This document shows, one piece after another, positions 5,928-12,471 of a stretch of 12,471 nt of DNA (position 1 is the stretch's first letter; every line of letters begins with the position of its first letter). Both the position numbers and the translations under genes were made by a program. This DNA is from Caryophanales bacterium UBA4365 (GTDB lineage Bacteria > Bacillota_I > Bacilli_A > RFN20 > CAG-826): contig DGSJ01000045.1 of NCBI GenBank assembly GCA_002393905.1, positions 1 to 12,471 on the forward strand, written 5' to 3'. The notes beneath the pieces were generated by a model. That model did no database searches. It was not told the origin of the DNA and was given only the letters and a program-made list of their open reading frames with translations.

Positions 5928-7334
5928 CTATTGCTCCTTTGCCCATAAATAATCTTGGCAGGCTCCATCAAAGGAATATTCAAATTTCTGAGTTGGTTTA
6001 AAGTCACCAGTGGAGTCGTAATCAATTCGAACACTAAAACTACTTGGATCAACTAGGAAATACGGTTGAACATTGTAGAGTCTAAGCTCATCTTCAAAGA
6101 AGTTTGATCTTAAGCAATAAACAACATCCATATCACATTCATAAATAGCACGGTAATAACCTTCATCTGAAGATGGCGGAATGGAGAAATTAAAGCCGTT
6201 TGTTTTTAAATCATTTAGATAATCAGCATGTTCAACTAGATAATCGGCAAGATATGTCTTAAATAATTCATATTCTCCTTCCAGATTATCAAAATATGTT
6301 GTTGTGTGATTATGAAGTAATGTTTCAACATCATATGTCTCATATGCCTGAGGTTGGAATCTAGGATCATTTCCATCGAGAATTTGCACCGCATCCTCGT
6401 TTTTCCATGGATTAAGTTGGGTTGCACTATGGAAAGCGTTAAAGGTGATTTGACTTTTCAAAAATGACTTCATCATCTCTTCAATTCCAGCATATCGGTC
6501 TGCAGTTTGAGAAAGATCAATACTTTCAAATTTAGCAGTGAAAGACATTGCTGGGCCAGAAGCAGTATGATGGTAGACGCTTCCAGCTGTTGGATCAAGC
6601 CTTGCCACATAAAGTGGCGCGTGGTAAAAGCGACCTAAATGGAAATACATTGTATCGGTGTAGCCTGTTTCAGATGTGGATAAGGATTTATCTAAGAAAC
6701 GGTTTTGGAAAGCATCGGTTTGAGCTTTACTAGAGAAGGAGTGAGAACGTTTAAATTTCTTCTCGTATTTTGGATAAATCTGATGGTCTTCGTGAATATT
6801 TTGACCACTTAAATCGGTGTCCCAACCTTTGTTATCATAGATACAATAGTAATCTTCTTCTCGATCAGGACTATCAGGAATAAACGGAAGTTGTTCTCCT
6901 GGTTGAACTTCAAAGATTTGTAAGAGATTACCTTGGTAATCACGATATTCAATATGATAAAGCTTATCACTATGAAGAATGTTGAAATGGGCCACCACTT
7001 CTTGTCCTCTAAAGAGGATTTTCACAACGTGGTCACCTTCCGTGTCTAGAATATCACGAAGATCTGGAGACAAAGAACGCATCGTGAGAGGATGTTCAAG
7101 TGTTGAATCATCATCATATGTGACAAGAAGATAGATGTTATACGAATCAAACATTCCACGAAGAATTCCGTCTGCTGGGATGTTTTTAAATTCGATTTTC
7201 TTGATGTTGTGTCCTTCTTTTTGGATGACGTTATCTTCTGGGAGAAGATCAATCACATCTTGAGATGGAGTTTGACATCCAGCGAGGGCAAACATCGCTA
7301 ATAGAGTAGTTAGATAGAGTTTTCTTAATTTCAT
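5928..7334 (-). CDS. Surface lipoprotein with Ig-like and InlB-like segments, function unknown
   Basis: This 468-residue predicted lipoprotein has a signal peptide MKLRKLYLTT... ending in the lipobox ALAGC, so Cys20 should be acylated and the mature protein tethered to the outer face of the membrane. Residues 40-120 have the strand pattern of a bacterial Ig-like (Big_3-type) domain, including YLLVTYDDDST (68-78) and a closing VVAHFNI. Residues 124-192 resemble a degenerate InlB repeat ending GWDTDLSGQNIHEDHQIYPKY. The remaining 270 residues (193-468), rich in Tyr, Phe and Asp, match nothing I recognise; they include an alpha-helical stretch about 280-310 and four Cys-poor beta-rich segments. 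It is the middle gene of three, 10 bases after the previous stop and three bases before the next start. A GTAGGTGA site precedes the ATG. Its role is likely shared with its two neighbours; nothing catalytic is visible. Confidence 0.75.
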   Translation of the reverse strand: MKLRKLYLTTLLAMFALAGCQTPSQDVIDLLPEDNVIQKEGHNIKKIEFKNIPADGILRGMFDSYNIYLLVTYDDDSTLEHPLTMRSLSPDLRDILDTEGDHVVKILFRGQEVVAHFNILHSDKLYHIEYRDYQGNLLQIFEVQPGEQLPFIPDSPDREEDYYCIYDNKGWDTDLSGQNIHEDHQIYPKYEKKFKRSHSFSSKAQTDAFQNRFLDKSLSTSETGYTDTMYFHLGRFYHAPLYVARLDPTAGSVYHHTASGPAMSFTAKFESIDLSQTADRYAGIEEMMKSFLKSQITFNAFHSATQLNPWKNEDAVQILDGNDPRFQPQAYETYDVETLLHNHTTTYFDNLEGEYELFKTYLADYLVEHADYLNDLKTNGFNFSIPPSSDEGYYRAIYECDMDVVYCLRSNFFEDELRLYNVQPYFLVDPSSFSVRIDYDSTGDFKPTQKFEYSFDGACQDYLWAKEQ

Positions 7335-7344
7335 CGTTCATCAC

Positions 7345-10170
7345 CTACCCTTCGTAATATGTCACATAAATTCCATAGACATTCATATTGGATGTGACAT
7401 AGGAGAAATCACGATCCCAGCCATAGAAGAGATAGCCATCCATCTGGCATTCTTCTAATGAAGGTTCTGGGGCAGCCATGTATTCCCGGACCTCATAGTC
7501 TTTAATTAGACCTAAGTCAGGATCACTTCCATCAGCATATCCGTTATAGAATCGGACATGATAGTAAGTGATCTCATATAATGAGACAGAGAGGTGTACA
7601 TCGTGATTTGGCATCACGAAGGTATCACCTTTTGAGTATTTATTTATTCCATCTGTATAGTAGAGGAAATCATATGTATGTAAATTGACATGACAATTAA
7701 ACATCGCGCTTCCGGTATCGCTGCGATACCCGATGTCAGTGTATGTCACATCTTTATCAAGAGTTCTGTCGTCGACTGGCATTGGCATTTGTACTTCTTT
7801 ACCAACTTCAACAAGGATCGATTGACTATCACCAGCACCGAAGTATAACCGATTCGCGGTTTTACTTCTAAAGTGGACGTTATAGTCTTTACTTGGTTCA
7901 TCATCCATAGCATAGCAGACTAAATCAGGATGAACGGTGACGGTTAAGACTCCATCAAATTCAGCTGGAGCGTTTTCATCAACAACAATTTCACTCGATT
8001 CAACGTCAATCGTAAGATATGGAGATTTCGATGTCACAGTTAACGGGGAGATTTTTTCATTGTCATAAATAACTTTGTCACTAGTTTTGTATGTATGTAG
8101 ATCAATACTAAAGGTATCCGTTGTAAACTGGGAGACAGTTAGTAAAGGCGTTTCACTTGTGGATGTTCGATAATCTTCAAGTGTGAAATCATCACCTTTT
8201 AGACCTAAAATAGATGTTCCACTATCAATCACTTTTAGTGGCCACTTCTTATTGGCAAAATTATATTCCCAATGGAAGACCATTAATAAGTCTAAATAGA
8301 CATTGATTTTGCCAATTAGACCAACCTCAAATTTAAATCCTCCATAGAAGGATGTTGGTTGGCCCTCACCAATGGTGATGCCGCCCATTGCGTGGATATC
8401 AAAATAGAATCCAAAGTAGAGGGCTCCACCAATTTGGAAGAGTTTTCTTAATCCAACAATACCAATGGAGATGGATAATTTAAATCCACCTTCGGCGTAT
8501 AGTTCTCCACCTAAGCCAAGGCTATGACTGGAGGAATTACATTCAGTGGTATTCGAGGTGTTTTCCACTCCATCATCTGTGTCAAACGATAATGCTTTTT
8601 CGACGGTGTGGGAGGTATAACCGTAATTAAACATGACGTTCATATCGATCGTCATTTCCCAAGATAGAGCGATTTTAAAGGAGAAAACATAACCAAATGG
8701 GACTTCAAAGATGAGTAAATCAGTTGTGGAATGGTTTCCACTGACTTGTTCTTTATCGTCTCCTGGTCGGAAATAGTTTTTATCTTCTTTTAGTTTCTTA
8801 TAGGCGTCTTGAATACGGTCTTTGACTGGTTTTTTAGCTTCTTCGTCTTGTTTCTCAGGAGTCATTTGTTTCATCATTTGGATGCTGAAACTAAGCTTAA
8901 AGTCGGTAATCTTGGTGACTGTTCCATGAGCGTCAATGTCATATGGAATACCTAACCATTTTTTGACTTTGACTCCACCTTCACATTCAAAAGACATTGT
9001 CCATTGGAAAGTAATCGACACTTGAATCGCGTTTTCTTTTACTCCATGTACTTCTTTTCCATATGGAATACGTCCAGAAAGTTTCAGTTGGATCTTAAAT
9101 TGACCATCTTTACTAGATGTATCAAGACTAACGGATAATAAACTTAGAATTGTTGGAAGAGCGTTATCAGTTCCTTCAGCAATCGCTTGGGTTAATAACT
9201 TAAAGTCTTGACTTTGTAAGATGTGTTCTTTGAGTTGTTCATTACTCATTAAACGTTTGACGTTTTTAAATTCAGTGATCTTTTCTTTTTGTTGGAAATC
9301 AAACATCGTATCTCCGGTCGAATCATCTTTAAAAATTTCGGAGATATCTGCGTTTTTAAAGGTGATGCGATAATGGTCACCTTCTTGAACAGAAGAGACA
9401 AACTTTCCATAGAAAGTATTTTCGTGAGATAAATCGACTTCTCCGTTACGAATAATGGAAATACCAAATTGTTGATCAACTTGTAATGGAAGGTCTGTTT
9501 GGTAACCAAAATGGTATGTATTGTTATTAAAAGCATCAATTGCTTCTTGGCTCGACATATCAGTGTAAGTTGGATAGTCTCCATCAGCGACTGGGAAATA
9601 AGTTACTTTGTAAATGTCATAAAACGGGGTGTTTTTGCTAATGGAAAGAAGGCTTGATTCTTTTCGCGGAATATTAAAGTAGAGTTTATCCAAGTTTGGA
9701 TCTCTGTCTTTAAAATAGACCGCATCATTAGAAAGGCTACATGACATAATCGCGCCTTCCTCATAAACTCCATTAGTTGGATAAATCTGGAAGTATTCTT
9801 CTCCTTGTTCGTCTTCTTTACGTTCACATTGGACTTCAACAGGGTTTCCAAAGCGATCTTCGACGGAAAGCATCTCACTTGGAGTTAACATGAGTTGGTC
9901 TTTTAGCATCGAATAGGTGGCGAATGCTCCTTCAGGACGAGCGAGCTTGACATCTATTTTGTAGTCTTGACCAACATCATAGTCTTGGTTGGAATGATAT
10001 TTAATTTGTTCCGGAGTTAAGGAAATATCTTCTCCCTCACCTAAGTCAAGATCATCAAAGATTTCTTTTTCTTCCGGATCTTCTTGTGGTGTGTAGCCTC
10101 CATTTTTAGAGCAAGCACCAAGGAATAGTGCGCCACACATCAATAGTAGAGTTAGTTTTTTTCGTTTCAT
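7345..10170 (-). CDS. Large surface lipoprotein with beta-rich core and C-terminal InlB-like repeats, function unknown
   Basis: This 941-residue predicted lipoprotein is the first gene of the operon. The signal peptide ends in the lipobox LGAC, giving lipidated Cys20, followed by a 35-residue acidic linker (21-57). Residues 60-300 are mixed alpha/beta and unrecognised. Residues 355-640 form a core of alternating polar/apolar beta strands rich in Gly and aromatics (for example GGELYAEGGFKLSISIG, 554-570). It is split by a highly charged, probably helical insert at 437-475. Residues 675-860 are beta-rich, Ig- or repeat-like, and include FVMPNHDVHLSV (851-862), the end motif of 'bacterial repeat' domains. 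The last 70 residues are an InlB-type unit with GYLFYGWDRDFSYVTSNM (912-929). GGAGGT six bases upstream supports the ATG. A surface structural or binding role is inferred; no enzyme motif was seen. Confidence 0.75.
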   Translation of the reverse strand: MKRKKLTLLLMCGALFLGACSKNGGYTPQEDPEEKEIFDDLDLGEGEDISLTPEQIKYHSNQDYDVGQDYKIDVKLARPEGAFATYSMLKDQLMLTPSEMLSVEDRFGNPVEVQCERKEDEQGEEYFQIYPTNGVYEEGAIMSCSLSNDAVYFKDRDPNLDKLYFNIPRKESSLLSISKNTPFYDIYKVTYFPVADGDYPTYTDMSSQEAIDAFNNNTYHFGYQTDLPLQVDQQFGISIIRNGEVDLSHENTFYGKFVSSVQEGDHYRITFKNADISEIFKDDSTGDTMFDFQQKEKITEFKNVKRLMSNEQLKEHILQSQDFKLLTQAIAEGTDNALPTILSLLSVSLDTSSKDGQFKIQLKLSGRIPYGKEVHGVKENAIQVSITFQWTMSFECEGGVKVKKWLGIPYDIDAHGTVTKITDFKLSFSIQMMKQMTPEKQDEEAKKPVKDRIQDAYKKLKEDKNYFRPGDDKEQVSGNHSTTDLLIFEVPFGYVFSFKIALSWEMTIDMNVMFNYGYTSHTVEKALSFDTDDGVENTSNTTECNSSSHSLGLGGELYAEGGFKLSISIGIVGLRKLFQIGGALYFGFYFDIHAMGGITIGEGQPTSFYGGFKFEVGLIGKINVYLDLLMVFHWEYNFANKKWPLKVIDSGTSILGLKGDDFTLEDYRTSTSETPLLTVSQFTTDTFSIDLHTYKTSDKVIYDNEKISPLTVTSKSPYLTIDVESSEIVVDENAPAEFDGVLTVTVHPDLVCYAMDDEPSKDYNVHFRSKTANRLYFGAGDSQSILVEVGKEVQMPMPVDDRTLDKDVTYTDIGYRSDTGSAMFNCHVNLHTYDFLYYTDGINKYSKGDTFVMPNHDVHLSVSLYEITYYHVRFYNGYADGSDPDLGLIKDYEVREYMAAPEPSLEECQMDGYLFYGWDRDFSYVTSNMNVYGIYVTYYEG

Positions 10171-10176
10171 ATGGTT

Positions 10177-10182
10177 ACCTCC
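10177..10182 (-). promoter_or_regulatory. Ribosome binding site of the surface-protein operon's first gene
   Basis: GGAGGT on the minus strand lies six bases from the ATG at 10168-10170 and supports that start. Confidence 0.8.
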
Positions 10183-10194
10183 ATACTAGACATT

Positions 10195-10218
10195 TTAATT
10201 AAACAAAATGTTAATTAA
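10195..10218. repeat. Two TTAATTAA palindromes flanking the operon start site
   Basis: Perfect 8-base palindromes TTAATTAA occur at 10195-10202 and 10211-10218, 16 bases apart. The second overlaps the proposed -10 box and the first lies just downstream of the proposed transcription start. The layout suits a repressor operator, but such AT-only palindromes also arise by chance in AT-rich DNA. Confidence 0.35.
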
Positions 10219-10242
10219 ATTTTATAAAACACTCTGTCACAA
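10214..10242 (-). promoter_or_regulatory. Candidate promoter of the three-gene surface operon
   Basis: On the minus strand TTGTGA (10237-10242) and TTTAAT (10214-10219) are 17 bases apart, placing the transcription start near 10207 with a leader of about 36 bases. It is the best-spaced pair in this intergenic region. No other promoter was noticed in the 10- and 3-base gaps inside the operon. Confidence 0.45.
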
Positions 10243-10317
10243 AAGTGCCACACACTTAAGTGAATAAGTATTGCCGAAATTAAAAATCCCATGCAATTTA
10301 ATAAAATTAACCAAGAA

Positions 10318-10346
10318 TTGCCTATGATTTTCATCTCAAATAATAA
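10318..10346 (+). promoter_or_regulatory. Weak candidate ldh promoter
   Basis: TTGCCT (10318-10323) and TAATAA (10341-10346) are 17 bases apart, which would give a leader of roughly 70 bases. TATAAA at 10401-10406 is a better -10 match, but it would start transcription inside the ribosome binding site and has no good -35. The true start is uncertain. Confidence 0.25.
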
Positions 10347-10412
10347 GAAGAATTTTAGATACTTAAGCGTTTTCAATTTATGAATAAATTAGAAAAAGTG
10401 TATAAATATTAT

Positions 10413-10418
10413 GGAGGT
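10413..10418 (+). promoter_or_regulatory. Ribosome binding site fixing the ldh start
   Basis: GGAGGT lies seven bases before the ATG at 10426-10428. The in-frame ATG at 10411 overlaps this site and has none of its own, so it is not the start. Confidence 0.85.
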
Positions 10419-10425
10419 ATCAAAA

Positions 10426-11364
10426 ATGGTTAATGTTAAGAAAGTCGGAATTATTGGATGTGGATTTGTCGGAAGCTCAATTGCTTTTACATTAGTCCAA
10501 TCCCAAATCTTCTCGGAAATGGTTTTAATTGATAACAACACAAACAAAGCGGAAGGCGAAGCGATGGATTTATCGCATGGCTTAGCTTATAAAGGCACAA
10601 TGAATATCTATGCGGGTAAATATGAAGATTTAAAAGATGCTTCAATTATCATTATCACCGCTGGAGTCAGTCAAAAACCAGGAGAAACAAGATTAGATTT
10701 AATTAAGAAGAATGCTTCAATTATGCGAAGTATTATTTCCGAGATTAACAAAGTTAAAGTTGAAGGTATCTTATTAATCGTGTCTAACCCTGTTGATGTC
10801 TTAACTCATGTCGCTTTAAAAGAATCTGGCTTACCTAAGAACCGTGTTATTGGTTCAGGAACCGTTTTAGATACTGCTCGACTAAAATACTTAATTTCTC
10901 AACACTTAAATGTTGATACACGTAACGTCCACGGATTAATCATGGGCGAACATGGTGATAGCGAATTTCCAGCATGGTCAATCACAAACATCTCTGGAGT
11001 TCCATTAAACGAATTCTGTGAGATTAGAGGTTTTAAGAACCACGAAGAAGGTATGAGAAAGATTTACGAAGAAGTTCGTGATGCGGCCTATAAGATTATT
11101 GAAAAGAAAGGCGCGACTTATTACGGCATTGCGATTGCTGTGGATTACATTTGTCGCGCAATTGTGAATAACTCCCACACCATGTTGACTATCTCTACTG
11201 AACTAGATGGAGAATATGGATTAAGTGGTTTATCTTTATCTGTTCCTACATTAGTTGGTAGTTCTGGTGTGGAGAAAGTTCTCGAGATTAATTTATCTAA
11301 TATTGAAAAAGAAAAACTCCATGAATCTGGAGTTCAATTAAAGAAAATTATCGAAACTTTATAG
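10426..11364 (+). CDS. ldh: L-lactate dehydrogenase
   Basis: This 312-residue cytosolic NAD-dependent enzyme interconverts pyruvate and L-lactate, the NADH-recycling step of fermentation. Visible motifs are the dinucleotide-binding GCGFVG (11-16), Asp36 at the end of strand 2 (NAD over NADP), the active-site loop SQKPGETRLDL with Gln83 and Arg89, SNPVD (120-124), Asp149 and substrate-binding Arg152 in TVLDTAR, and catalytic His176 in GEHGD. The loop residue Gln83 marks lactate rather than malate dehydrogenase, where Arg is found. Length is normal. At the fructose-1,6-bisphosphate site of bacillar enzymes, the equivalent of His188 is kept (His169), but Arg173 is replaced by Lys154, so allosteric activation may differ. 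It stands alone on the + strand with an upstream palindrome; Rex-type redox control is common for ldh but no full operator was found. No clear terminator follows it. Confidence 0.96.
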   Translation: MVNVKKVGIIGCGFVGSSIAFTLVQSQIFSEMVLIDNNTNKAEGEAMDLSHGLAYKGTMNIYAGKYEDLKDASIIIITAGVSQKPGETRLDLIKKNASIMRSIISEINKVKVEGILLIVSNPVDVLTHVALKESGLPKNRVIGSGTVLDTARLKYLISQHLNVDTRNVHGLIMGEHGDSEFPAWSITNISGVPLNEFCEIRGFKNHEEGMRKIYEEVRDAAYKIIEKKGATYYGIAIAVDYICRAIVNNSHTMLTISTELDGEYGLSGLSLSVPTLVGSSGVEKVLEINLSNIEKEKLHESGVQLKKIIETL

Positions 11365-11422
11365 TTCAATAGATCGAAATATTTTCTTAACAAGATATAA
11401 ATAAGTTATATTAGTTGAACAA

Positions 11423-12471
11423 TTATTTTCTTAATTGTCCTTTCATAGAGTGGATACGGATTGATCCACCTTGTTTTCTGACAAGTTCTTTAGCATAAGT
11501 AATTGCTTCAGCTTGAGTTGGAAAAATCTTAATCGCCTTTTCTCCACCAGCAAGTTTAACCTGCCAATACTTCGACATAAATTTGCTACGAGAGATGTGA
11601 TAGACACGAACTCCGTCTTTATATTTATTTGGGTTATAATTAACGTTTCTTTTTGTTTTTGGTTTTTCAGAAGGTGCCGGTTTTGCTGGTGATTTTTCTG
11701 CAATTCCTGGTTCTTTTTCTTCTTTAGCCTCAGGTTCTTTAGATGCTTCTTCTGTAACATCTTCAACAGGTTCTTCAGAAGCTTCAGCCTTAACCTCTTC
11801 GGCTGGTTTCTCTTCAACAACGGGTTCTTCTTTTTCTTCGCTGACTGGCTCTTCAACTTGAGCTGGAGATCCTTCTATTGCTTCTGGAGCAACAGTGTAA
11901 CCAATGAAGATGAGATTCATAATTTTGTTAAGTAGCCAGAAGACAAATCCAAAGACGACTCCACCACCTAAGGATTCACCAAGGAAGAGTAAGAATTGAC
12001 CTAATGTAAATTTAGTTAAATCAACTGGAGCGACTCTTGAACCAGCTTCAAACATAAAACCGTACCAGTCAATTGCTTGCCCTGCTGGAGCTAAGAATGC
12101 GTATGAGATATAAAACGCTCCATAAGCTAAAGCAAAGAAGACTGGAAAATAGAAGAATCGAAATCTAATCTTTGTTTGATATTCAAGGAAAATAAATGAG
12201 AATACCGCCGCAATTGGAGTAATCACATGCATGAAGAGTTGTGATCCGGCGAATAAATCAATGCCACTAGTGTTGTTTGGTGCTAAAAAAGCCATCACAA
12301 TCGTAAATGTAATTGCGACTGCTACTACAGAAATAAGCTTCATCACCTGGAAGAATTCTTTAACATAGTTTTTCTTCTTCGAAATAGACACCGCATAAAG
12401 AATTAGATTCACAAACGCACAAAGTGTTACTAAAACATTTGATAGTGTTGTGAAATACTTCATTGTTTCTG
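11423..12471 (-). CDS. Pr6Pr-like membrane protein fused to DUF2188, 5' end outside the window
   Basis: At least 346 residues are visible from the ATG at 12461-12463. Residues 5-190 contain five hydrophobic helices (about 5-28, 42-62, 70-94, 103-126, 153-190). The motifs YFTTLSNVLV and FMHVITPIAAV are typical of the Pr6Pr family of six-helix membrane proteins. Residues 195-275 are a Glu/Pro/Lys/Ala-rich disordered linker. Residues 287-344 match DUF2188, with YHI, WQVKLAGGEKA, FPTQAEAITYAKEL and IHSMKGQ, a small cytosolic alpha/beta domain of unknown role. In this family YFTxxSN normally follows a first transmembrane helix. The frame stays open to the window edge (codons for Glu and Thr precede the Met) and no Shine-Dalgarno is seen in the eight bases upstream, so the true start is probably beyond the edge and one helix is missing. 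The gene converges on ldh. Function unknown. Confidence 0.75.
   Translation of the reverse strand, partial: ETMKYFTTLSNVLVTLCAFVNLILYAVSISKKKNYVKEFFQVMKLISVVAVAITFTIVMAFLAPNNTSGIDLFAGSQLFMHVITPIAAVFSFIFLEYQTKIRFRFFYFPVFFALAYGAFYISYAFLAPAGQAIDWYGFMFEAGSRVAPVDLTKFTLGQFLLFLGESLGGGVVFGFVFWLLNKIMNLIFIGYTVAPEAIEGSPAQVEEPVSEEKEEPVVEEKPAEEVKAEASEEPVEDVTEEASKEPEAKEEKEPGIAEKSPAKPAPSEKPKTKRNVNYNPNKYKDGVRVYHISRSKFMSKYWQVKLAGGEKAIKIFPTQAEAITYAKELVRKQGGSIRIHSMKGQLRK

Larger units (their letters stand above)
10171..10425. other. Divergent intergenic region between the surface operon and ldh
   Basis: These 255 bases hold no plausible gene. They contain the surface-operon promoter and ribosome binding site on the minus strand. 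On the + strand there is a perfect 10-base palindrome CACTTAAGTG (10253-10262), a second ACTTAAG core at 10361-10367, a weak candidate ldh promoter and the ldh ribosome binding site. A TTGTGA half-site at 10237-10242 resembles half of a Rex operator, but no opposite half was found. Confidence 0.6.

Noticed and set aside
11419..11438. Inverted repeat ACAATTA / TAATTGT at the end of the Pr6Pr-DUF2188 gene as a terminator between the convergent genes
   Set aside because: The stem has a single G-C pair and lacks a following T run on either strand, so it is too weak to call.
1..12471. Mycoplasma/Spiroplasma genetic code (UGA as Trp), suggested by AT-rich sequence and the lipoprotein style
   Set aside because: The DUF1846 gene ends exactly at its family's C-terminus with TGA.

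Overview
The window looks like chromosomal DNA from an AT-rich, low-GC Gram-positive-type bacterium (Bacillota, in or near the Mollicutes/Erysipelotrichia-like uncultured Bacilli). The pointers are strong AGGAGG-type ribosome binding sites, short lipoprotein signal peptides with Cys at position 20, InlB-type and BspA-type surface repeats, no sign of an outer membrane, a bacillar L-lactate dehydrogenase and a DUF1846 protein. At least one gene (DUF1846) ends in TGA, so UGA is a stop here and the Mycoplasma/Spiroplasma code does not apply. Species placement is inference.

Left part (1-960): the 3' end of a DUF1846/UPF0371 gene on the + strand converges, through a hairpin terminator, on a 159-residue minus-strand gene. 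That gene fuses a RelB/DinJ-like ribbon-helix-helix domain to an MntA-type minimal nucleotidyltransferase. Its promoter ends six bases before the ATG, which suggests a leaderless mRNA, and carries two adjacent TGTAxATACA boxes that look like an autoregulatory operator. No HEPN (HepT) or RelE-type toxin partner is next to it.

Centre-left (958-2993), minus strand: an AqpZ-like water channel and a GT4 glycosyltransferase, each with its own candidate promoter. Each promoter overlaps an inverted repeat. A 12-bp GC-containing hairpin at 2942-2975 ends the next operon upstream.

Centre (2994-10170), minus strand: a three-gene surface-protein operon, transcribed 10170 to 2994. It encodes a 941-residue lipoprotein with a large beta-rich core, a 468-residue lipoprotein with an Ig-like N-terminal part, and a 976-residue N-terminally membrane-anchored protein with a TPR-like stalk, four InlB-like repeats and a long BspA-like leucine-rich-repeat domain. 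All three share a variant of the InlB 'GW' repeat and are spaced by 10 and 3 bases. They probably form one cell-surface assembly of unknown function; this is the most novel-looking part of the window.

Right part (10171-12471): a 255-base divergent regulatory region, L-lactate dehydrogenase on the + strand, and a convergent minus-strand gene that runs off the window. That last gene encodes a Pr6Pr-like multi-pass membrane domain, a Glu/Pro/Lys-rich linker and a C-terminal DUF2188 domain. I saw no tRNA, rRNA, CRISPR array, insertion sequence or phage gene. No gene-free stretch exceeds 300 bases.
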